This document shows, in pieces, positions 1 through 5,019 of a stretch of 8,589 bases of DNA (position 1 is the first letter of the stretch; every line of letters starts with the position of its first letter). The DNA is taken from positions 1 through 8,589 of the forward strand of contig JAJXXG010000074.1 in NCBI GenBank assembly GCA_021781255.1, read 5' to 3'. A program made the position numbers and the translations under genes. The notes under the pieces are model-generated. The model saw nothing but the letters and a program-made list of their open reading frames with translations. It was not told where the DNA came from and searched no databases. The stretch comes from Acidobacteriota bacterium. GTDB lineage: Bacteria > Acidobacteriota > Terriglobia > Terriglobales > Acidobacteriaceae.

Positions 1-1317
1 GAAGACAGCGTGGCGGCGGCGCTGCAGCGAGATGAAGCACGCAATGCCTCCCCGGCGAGCCTAGCATCGGACCGTGTGTTAACAGACCTGCTGCCAGGAA
101 TTCAGAGCCGGCTCGACGACCGTACCGCGTTGCTGGAGTACTGGGTTGGAGAGCGCGATGTCTGGCTGTGGACGGTGACGGCGCATTCGCTGCGCGGCGC
201 GCGGCTTTGCGCTACGGCGGAGCTTGACGCCGCCGCCGGCTTGTTCCAGCGGTCTCTGCTGGCGCGCGAGCAGTTTCCCGCCAACGAGGATCTGGCCTCG
301 CGCCAGGAACGGATCGCGCGTGCTGACGCGGAGGTAGAGGGCCGGGCCGCGCATCTGGGCCGCCTGCTGCTGCCGGCCAGCCTGCCTGCGGCAACGCGCC
401 GGCTGTTCATCGTTCCTGACGGCACTCTCGCCTCGGTGCCTTTTGCCGCTCTGCGGCTTCCTCATGCGGGAGCAGGCTACCTGGTTGCGCAGTACGAGCT
501 GGTGGAGGAGCCTTCGGCGGCAGTGGCCGCGGCATTGTTCAGCCGCCGTCCCCGCTCCGGCCCACTGGACCGCATTGCAGTCTTTGCCGATCCTGTCTAC
601 AACCGGTTTGATCCTCGGATCGAACATACGGATGCCGATCCCACGCCCACGCGGGTTCTCGCCGCGGCCAAGCCCAGCCTGCCGGTTCTGCGCTCCGCCA
701 TCGATCGCGATCTGAGCTCGCTGCCGCGCCTTGACGCTTCGCAGTTGGAAGCCCGAGCGATCGAATCGATCGCCGGAGCGAATCGCGCCAGTCTGTGGCT
801 CGGTTTCGACGCCACGCCGGCGCATGTCATGGGGCTCCGCTGGAGCGACTATGCCATCGCGCACTTCGCGGCGCACGCAGTTGTTGACTCCCAGCGTCCA
901 GAGCTTTCCGGCATTGTCCTATCCATGCTGGGCCGTAAAGGCGGTCATCAGGACGGGATCCTCTGGCTGCACGATATCTATCACACGCCGATGCCCATTT
1001 CGCTCGTGGTGCTCGACGGTTGCCGAACCGCGGCGGGAAAATCGATTCCCGGCGAGGGCATCTCCGGTCTGGCTCAGGCGTTTCTGTCCGCGGGGGCATC
1101 GGCCGTAGTCGGGTCGCTCTGGACGGTCGACGACGCGGCAGCCGGTAAAATGATTCCATGGTTCTATCAGGCCCTTTTAGACCGGCATCAGAGCATCTCC
1201 GGCGCACTGCGCGCCGCGCAGCTGCAGATGCTGGCGGCCCACAGTCCTCCGTACGATTGGGCCGGTTATATTGCAGAAGGTAATTGGCGGATCGGAATGA
1301 ATCCGCCTGTTGATTAG
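1..1317 (+). CDS. CHAT-domain caspase-like protease, C-terminal part (5' end outside window)
   Basis: The reading frame is already open at base 1 and the first possible start is a GTG at base 10. I treat this as the C-terminal part of a larger protein; the TPR repeats usual in this family would lie upstream, which I cannot see. Numbering from the GTG (435 residues), residues 30-80 hold the strand-rich lead-in typical before CHAT domains (RTALLEYWVGE). The CHAT core follows: LFIVPDGTLASVPFAAL (132-148), the histidine block AHFAAH (284-289) and the cysteine block VVLDGCRTAAG (333-343), then SGLAQAFLSAGASAVVGSLW (352-371). H289 and C338 match the family's His-Cys catalytic dyad, so proteolytic activity is plausible. 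CHAT proteins are caspase relatives; the substrate here is unknown. A sigma factor gene starts 26 bases after the TAG and probably shares the transcript. The family call is confident; protease activity and partner are inferred. Confidence 0.88.
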   Translation, partial: EDSVAAALQRDEARNASPASLASDRVLTDLLPGIQSRLDDRTALLEYWVGERDVWLWTVTAHSLRGARLCATAELDAAAGLFQRSLLAREQFPANEDLASRQERIARADAEVEGRAAHLGRLLLPASLPAATRRLFIVPDGTLASVPFAALRLPHAGAGYLVAQYELVEEPSAAVAAALFSRRPRSGPLDRIAVFADPVYNRFDPRIEHTDADPTPTRVLAAAKPSLPVLRSAIDRDLSSLPRLDASQLEARAIESIAGANRASLWLGFDATPAHVMGLRWSDYAIAHFAAHAVVDSQRPELSGIVLSMLGRKGGHQDGILWLHDIYHTPMPISLVVLDGCRTAAGKSIPGEGISGLAQAFLSAGASAVVGSLWTVDDAAAGKMIPWFYQALLDRHQSISGALRAAQLQMLAAHSPPYDWAGYIAEGNWRIGMNPPVD

Positions 1318-1343
1318 ATGCTTTTGGCTGCACTGGTTTCTCC

Positions 1344-1964
1344 ATGACCCAAGACCTCGATAAGACTGCGTTGCACGCGCTTCTGGATGCGATTGGGGCC
1401 TCACCGGCCGAGGCCGGTGAGGCCTACGAGGATCTTCGCGAGCGTTTAATCCGCTTTTTTCGCTGGAACCATTGTCCGTTTCCGGAGGAGCTGGCCGACA
1501 CTGCGCTCGATCGTCTGGCCGATAAACTCCATCGCGGTTCGGAGCCGATCCAGTCTCCGGCGCGATTCGCGGCCGGAATCGCGCGCATGCTGCTATTGGA
1601 GCAGCGCGCCAAAGAGACCCGCGAAAAAAAGATGCTGCTCTGGCTGTCCTGGTTCTATGCGCATCGGTCCTCCGGCGAGGACGAGAATCAACTGTACGAT
1701 GACGCGCTGTGCCACTGCATGAATGGTTTGACGAACGAGAACAGGGAACTGCTTGCGCGCTATTACTCCGGTGATGGAAGCGAGAGAATTCGCAACCGGC
1801 AGGCGCTTGCAGCCGAACTGGGAATCGCCATGAACGCGCTGCGCAACCGGGCCCTCCGGCTCCGCGACACGCTTGAAAGCTGTATGTCGCGCTACCTGGC
1901 GCGCGATCCGCGGCGTGATGGAACAGTGGCAAAGGCCACCCATAGAAAGAGCACTCTCCTATGA
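1344..1964 (+). CDS. ECF-like sigma-70 family RNA polymerase sigma factor
   Basis: A 206-residue protein with the layout of a small sigma factor. Region 2 spans about residues 28-95 (LRERLIRFFRWNHCPFPEEL, then ADTALDRLADKL and an arginine-rich end around RMLLLEQRAKETRE). Region 4 spans about 118-185, with a helix-turn-helix near 151-175 (NRQALAAELGIAMNALRNRA). It lacks regions 1 and 3, as expected for ECF-type factors, and should direct RNA polymerase to a dedicated promoter set. The ATG at 1344 gives the expected N-terminus, but I see no good Shine-Dalgarno before it, so translation may depend on the upstream CHAT gene. The last ~20 residues are a basic tail outside the fold. Its TGA overlaps the next gene's ATG (ATGA, 1961-1964), which implies coupled, near-stoichiometric synthesis with the putative anti-sigma factor. 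Target promoters are unknown. Confidence 0.82.
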   Translation: MTQDLDKTALHALLDAIGASPAEAGEAYEDLRERLIRFFRWNHCPFPEELADTALDRLADKLHRGSEPIQSPARFAAGIARMLLLEQRAKETREKKMLLWLSWFYAHRSSGEDENQLYDDALCHCMNGLTNENRELLARYYSGDGSERIRNRQALAAELGIAMNALRNRALRLRDTLESCMSRYLARDPRRDGTVAKATHRKSTLL

Positions 1965-2803
1965 AAGATGGTGTCGATCTCCGCCAGCTTCTGCTCGCCT
2001 ACAAGCTGGGACAGTTGTCGAAGGAGGAGCGCGAACAGTTCGATGAACGTATTGTGGGCGACCGTGATTATTCCGACCGCGTGGCGGAGGCAGAGTACGA
2101 TCTGCTCGACGATTTTCGCGCCGGGCGGCTCACGCGCCGGCAAAGCCGCCGCGTGAAGAAAGCATTTTCTCCGGCCGAGCTGCGTCGCGCCGCGGTGCAT
2201 GGATTCAATCCACCCGGTCCGGCAGAGCCGGTAAAGCGCGCGGATCTTCTGCGGTGGCCGCTGGCGGTGGCGCTGCTTGCATGTCTTTCCACGGGTCTGC
2301 TCATGTTTTACGGCTATCTACGCAATGCCGGCACGCCGGCTCCGGTTGCAAGTTCAAGCCCGCAAGCAAGCCATGAGCCGCAGGATGGCTCTGGATCTCC
2401 GGTATCGCCTGCGGGCGCGCCGGCGGCGCTCTCGGCGCAGCGCGCCGGCGATTCGCTTGCGGTTCTGCTGCTGCAGCCCGTTGTCACGCGCTCCGGCACG
2501 GCCGCGGTCCTCGAGCTTAAACCCGCGACGAAGATGATCCGCGTGCAGTGGGTCATTCCCGATGCCGTAGGCGCGCGCGTATTTTCACTCTCCGTCACGC
2601 GGGAAGGAAACGTTCTCACTACCATCGCACAGCTTCACCCTCCGCGAAGAATTGACGGCATCCTGGTCGCGGAGTTCGATCTGCCTTCCAGTCTTTTCGC
2701 AGGCGCCACAGGCGGCTCGCGCTATCTCTTCGTTGTCTCTTCCGGGAATGCGCAACGCAACGCAGAGGGCGAGTATCCGGTGATCGTTCAGGCCCGACCG
2801 TAA
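1961..2803 (+). CDS. Putative single-pass membrane anti-sigma factor
   Basis: A 280-residue protein in three parts. Residues 1-80 are a charged, helical cytoplasmic head (YKLGQLSKEEREQFDERI, then AEYDLLDDFRAGRLTRRQ), which resembles the zinc-less anti-sigma heads encoded beside ECF-like sigma genes in Acidobacteriota. It has no HxxxCxxC zinc motif; the only Cys, C108, lies in the membrane segment. One transmembrane helix covers about 97-120, with basic residues on its N-terminal side, so the N-terminus should be inside. Residues 122-165 form a Pro/Ala/Ser-rich linker, and 166-280 a strand-rich periplasmic domain (TAAVLELKPATKMIRVQWVI; YPVIVQARP at the end). By position and the ATGA overlap it probably holds the upstream sigma factor at the membrane until a signal arrives. 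The anti-sigma role is inferred; the periplasmic ligand is unknown. Only a weak purine stretch (AGAAAGAG) lies upstream, consistent with coupling. Confidence 0.72.
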   Translation: MKDGVDLRQLLLAYKLGQLSKEEREQFDERIVGDRDYSDRVAEAEYDLLDDFRAGRLTRRQSRRVKKAFSPAELRRAAVHGFNPPGPAEPVKRADLLRWPLAVALLACLSTGLLMFYGYLRNAGTPAPVASSSPQASHEPQDGSGSPVSPAGAPAALSAQRAGDSLAVLLLQPVVTRSGTAAVLELKPATKMIRVQWVIPDAVGARVFSLSVTREGNVLTTIAQLHPPRRIDGILVAEFDLPSSLFAGATGGSRYLFVVSSGNAQRNAEGEYPVIVQARP

Positions 2804-2848
2804 TCGGCAGGATTCGCATTCGTGGAATCTTCGCAGCCGCGTTTTTCC

Positions 2849-2853
2849 GGGAG
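2849..2853 (+). promoter_or_regulatory. Ribosome-binding site supporting the ATT start
   Basis: GGGAG followed by five bases (ACACC) and then ATT at 2859. It is the only good Shine-Dalgarno match in the gap after the putative anti-sigma stop, and it fixes the likely start of the TSUP gene. Confidence 0.5.
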
Positions 2854-2858
2854 ACACC

Positions 2859-3602
2859 ATTCACGCGTCCCTTCTACTTGTTCTGGCGATCGTATTCCTT
2901 GCCACCTTCATCCGCTCGGCGTTCGGCTTTGGCGAAGCGCTGATCGCGGTTCCGCTGCTGGCGTTTTGCATGCCGCTGCGGGTGGCCGCGCCGCTGGCGG
3001 TGCTGCTCTCCATCGCGATTGCAGCGGTGGTAGTGGCGCAGGACTGGCGGCATATCCATCTGCGCAGTGCCGCCGGGCTGCTGACCGCCACGCTTTTCGG
3101 AATCCCGCTGGGATTGCTGCTGCTGACCAGGGCGGATCCGCGCCTGGTAAAGGCCGCCCTGGGCCTATTGATCGTGTTGTTCGCCGCATTTTCACTCATT
3201 ACACGCCGCCTGCTCCGCCTGGAGCATGAGCACCGATTGCTGCTGGTGTTGTCAGGATTCCTGGCCGGCGTGCTGGGCGGGGCATTCGGTATGAACGGGC
3301 CGCCGCTGGTGATCTATGGCTCCCTGCGAAGGTGGTCGCCGCAGCGCTTTCGCGCCACACTGCAAGCGTATTTCCTGCCGGCAAGCATGCTGGGAATGCT
3401 GGGGTACTGGAGCGCGGGGCTGTGGACCCGTGCGGTGACACACGAGTTCCTGATTTCGTTGCCGGTCATGCTGCCCGCGGTGTTTCTGGGCCGGGCCGCC
3501 AATCATCGTTTTTCCAGCGCCGCGTTTCTGCAATACATTTATGCAGGACTGCTTCTGATTGGCGGAGTGCTGTTTATCGAGGCCATCACGCATCATGTAT
3601 GA
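2859..3602 (+). CDS. TauE/SafE (TSUP) family membrane anion exporter, probable ATT start
   Basis: A 247-residue polytopic membrane protein of the TSUP family, which moves sulfite, sulfoacetate or related organosulfur anions outward. The two pseudo-repeats each carry a signature: FGFGEALIAVP (22-32) and GGAFGMNGPPLVIYG (140-154). Hydrophobic segments run almost throughout, and the length matches the family's usual ~250 residues. The first ATG, at 2970, would remove the first helix and the first signature, so it is too late. Between the in-frame stop at 2781-2783 and 2970 there is no ATG, GTG or TTG in frame. The best start is ATT at 2859, with GGGAG at 2849-2853 five bases upstream; CTG at 2883 is an alternative. 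The gene lies 55 bases after the putative anti-sigma gene and could be cotranscribed with it. It converges on lrgB. The substrate cannot be assigned. Confidence 0.8.
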   Translation: MHASLLLVLAIVFLATFIRSAFGFGEALIAVPLLAFCMPLRVAAPLAVLLSIAIAAVVVAQDWRHIHLRSAAGLLTATLFGIPLGLLLLTRADPRLVKAALGLLIVLFAAFSLITRRLLRLEHEHRLLLVLSGFLAGVLGGAFGMNGPPLVIYGSLRRWSPQRFRATLQAYFLPASMLGMLGYWSAGLWTRAVTHEFLISLPVMLPAVFLGRAANHRFSSAAFLQYIYAGLLLIGGVLFIEAITHHV

Positions 3603-3605
3603 GCG

Positions 3606-3652
3606 GCAGCGCTGCGCCCCTGGCAGCTGAAGGCGTTGCAGGGGTTCGCTGC
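3606..3652 (+). terminator. Possible terminator hairpin after the TSUP gene
   Basis: A nested inverted repeat begins four bases after the TGA. GCAGCG (3606-3611) can pair with CGCTGC (3647-3652), and CCCCTG (3617-3622) with CAGGGG (3639-3644), leaving a small internal loop and a 16-base apical loop. No T-tract follows, so this is not a canonical intrinsic terminator. It may be a 3'-end stabilising hairpin or part of a bidirectional end between the convergent TSUP and lrgB genes. The rest of 3653-3775 shows nothing I recognise. Confidence 0.3.
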
Positions 3653-3775
3653 TTCGCGCTTTCGACCGCAGAGGCAACTGCGCTGTCCGGCGCCGCAGAA
3701 CTCTCTCCTGCGTCGAATCCGCGTGGCCTGAATCGGTGATGCCGAAGCGCAAATCCACATCTCCGGCAATCCGGA

Positions 3776-4471
3776 TTACCAGCGCATCAGCAGCGCCAGT
3801 AGAGCGGCAAGAAGAGAAGTGAAGACCCCTGCGGCGGCCATTGCCCATGAGGAAACGGTGGCCCGCATCTCGGATTGACGCACCAGGCTGGCGGTGCCAA
3901 TTCCATGCGAGGCCGTGCCGATGGCGGCTCCGACGGCGCGATCGTCGTGCACGCGCAGCAGCCGCAACAGCGGCACGCCGAAGGTTGCGCCCAGCACTCC
4001 GGCCAGAATGACCATGGCGATGGTGATCTGAGGAATGCCGTTCAACTCGCGGCAGACCTCAATGGCGATGGGGGTGGTCACCGATTTTGGCACGGCAGAC
4101 ATGACCACGGGCAGCGGCGCGTGGAGCAGCCAGGCGGTCAGGCCGGCGGTTGACATGCCGACGATCGATCCTGCGAACACCACGCACGCCAGCCGCGGCA
4201 ATGAGCGGCGCAGAACGACGCCGTGCTTGTGCATTGGAAAACCAAGCGCAACTGTGGCCGGTCCCAGCCACCATGTAAGGTAACTCCCGCCACGATTGTA
4301 AAGCGAGTAAGGTTCCCGCAGCATCAGCAGGACGGCAACCACCGGGACGCAGGCGGCGACGATCGGGGGGATCCATTTCCATTGCCGGTGCAGCCGGATC
4401 GCCAGGGCATAGGCGAGAAGGGTAACGGCAATGCTGACGACTGGATTTCCGGCCCAGAAGGACGCGCTCAT
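3776..4471 (-). CDS. lrgB: LrgB/CidB family membrane protein
   Basis: A 231-residue hydrophobic protein with the LrgB signatures: YLTWWLGPATVALGFPM (64-80), PKSVTTPIAIE (128-138) and GTASHGIGTA (185-194). The length is normal for the family. LrgB and its partner LrgA were first described as an antiholin-type pair modulating murein hydrolase activity and lysis in Staphylococcus. Related pairs act as pyruvate transporters in Bacillus (PftAB), and the plant LrgAB fusion PLGG1 carries glycolate/glycerate. Transport of a small organic acid is therefore at least as likely as control of lysis. Its ATG overlaps the lrgA stop by four bases (ATGA on the minus strand), so the two are translationally coupled. 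No LytSR-type regulator is in the window. The family call is secure; substrate and physiological role are open. Confidence 0.9.
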   Translation of the reverse strand: MSASFWAGNPVVSIAVTLLAYALAIRLHRQWKWIPPIVAACVPVVAVLLMLREPYSLYNRGGSYLTWWLGPATVALGFPMHKHGVVLRRSLPRLACVVFAGSIVGMSTAGLTAWLLHAPLPVVMSAVPKSVTTPIAIEVCRELNGIPQITIAMVILAGVLGATFGVPLLRLLRVHDDRAVGAAIGTASHGIGTASLVRQSEMRATVSSWAMAAAGVFTSLLAALLALLMRW

Positions 4472-4857
4472 CGGTCTTCACCCTGTCCGGCGCAGTCGGC
4501 GTCTTTATGCAGGCCCGGCTCGACCGGAAGAATCCAGCGGCCGAGCAGCGCCGTGGTAAGCAGCACTGCCGGCAGACTGACCACCAGGCTGGCCACGATC
4601 GCCAGCCATTGCCGCGACAGCAGATCGCGCATATCCATGAGGTCGATGGTGAGCGGCACAAACAGCAGCACCATGTGACGCAGCAGAAAGGTTGAAGCCC
4701 GCTCGACCCACGCTGTCTTGAGCAGCCCGGAGGCGAGCGCCAGATAGAAAAGCAGCAAGCCCAGGACGCCGCCCGGAATCGGCACGCCCGCGCGGTGGAG
4801 CGCCGATCCTCCCAGGTAGAATCCAACCAGGATGGTGGTTCCCCAAAGATAGTCCAT
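4468..4857 (-). CDS. lrgA: LrgA/CidA family holin-like membrane protein
   Basis: A 129-residue protein with four likely membrane helices and the family motifs PIPGGVLGLLLFYLAL (26-41), LLKTAWVERASTFLLRHMVL (45-64) and LLFVPLTIDLMDM (64-76). Length and order match LrgA/CidA. The last motif usually reads like FVPxxVGxM; here TIDLM replaces the small-residue stretch, a modest divergence. The ~17-residue polar tail ends in the overlap with lrgB, with which it probably forms one membrane complex. At the ATG at 4857 the only SD-like sequence (GAGG) directly abuts the start codon, too close for normal use. A CATAAT element lies just upstream, so the transcript may have almost no leader. The protein is called LrgA rather than CidA only because the LrgB partner is present; the two families are not separable by eye. 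Confidence 0.88.
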   Translation of the reverse strand: MDYLWGTTILVGFYLGGSALHRAGVPIPGGVLGLLLFYLALASGLLKTAWVERASTFLLRHMVLLFVPLTIDLMDMRDLLSRQWLAIVASLVVSLPAVLLTTALLGRWILPVEPGLHKDADCAGQGEDR

Positions 4858-4864
4858 CCTCTTT

Positions 4865-4870
4865 ATTATG
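4865..4870 (-). promoter_or_regulatory. Possible -10 element of lrgAB
   Basis: On the minus strand CATAAT is followed by seven bases (AAAGAGG) and the lrgA ATG. It matches five of six bases of the TATAAT consensus in otherwise GC-rich sequence. No TTGACA-like -35 is visible at 17 bases. If used, transcription would start at or next to the start codon. Confidence 0.22.
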
Positions 4871-4991
4871 CTTGCGCTGTCCGGGCCGGAGACTTCTCGC
4901 GGAGCTCCGGACTCAGCGCCACGCTGCGCGCGCCTGGGCGCGTTCCTGGCTAATCCAGACCGGCAGGATGAAATTGAGGCGTCTCATCCTT

Positions 4992-5015
4992 TCCGCTCTG
5001 CTGCGGAGGGTCCGC
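4992..5015 (-). terminator. Alternating hairpin behind tex
   Basis: Three arms lie just past the tex stop: TCCGC (4992-4996), GCGGA (5003-5007) and TCCGC (5011-5015). The middle arm can pair with either flank, giving two mutually exclusive 5-bp stems with loops of 6 and 3 bases. No T-tract follows in the tex direction, so termination is unproven. The remainder of the 162-base tex-lrgA gap shows only GC-rich short palindromes around 4881-4912. Confidence 0.28.
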
Positions 5016-5019
5016 CGAT

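Noticed and set aside
79..876. 265-codon minus-strand frame opposite the CHAT gene
   Set aside because: Arg/Gln-rich translation without domain features, overlapping the CHAT domain coding strand.
1177..1932. 251-codon minus-strand frame across the CHAT-sigma junction
   Set aside because: The product is Arg/Ser/Pro-rich and motif-free, and it crosses two well-supported plus-strand genes.
1..2803. Type III-E CRISPR (Craspase) locus
   Set aside because: There is a CHAT protein and a sigma factor, but no repeat array, no gRAMP/Cas7-11-type gene and no Csx30-like protein in the window. Only the regulatory logic is comparable.
2822..3229. 135-codon GTG-started frame between the anti-sigma and TSUP genes
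   Set aside because: It runs in a different frame across the TSUP coding region, and its product is a Gly/Ala/Arg-rich shadow. The TSUP frame carries the real signatures.
2970..3602. TSUP gene starting at the first ATG
   Set aside because: It would delete the first membrane helix and the first GFGxxLxAVP signature, which are coded in the same frame just upstream.
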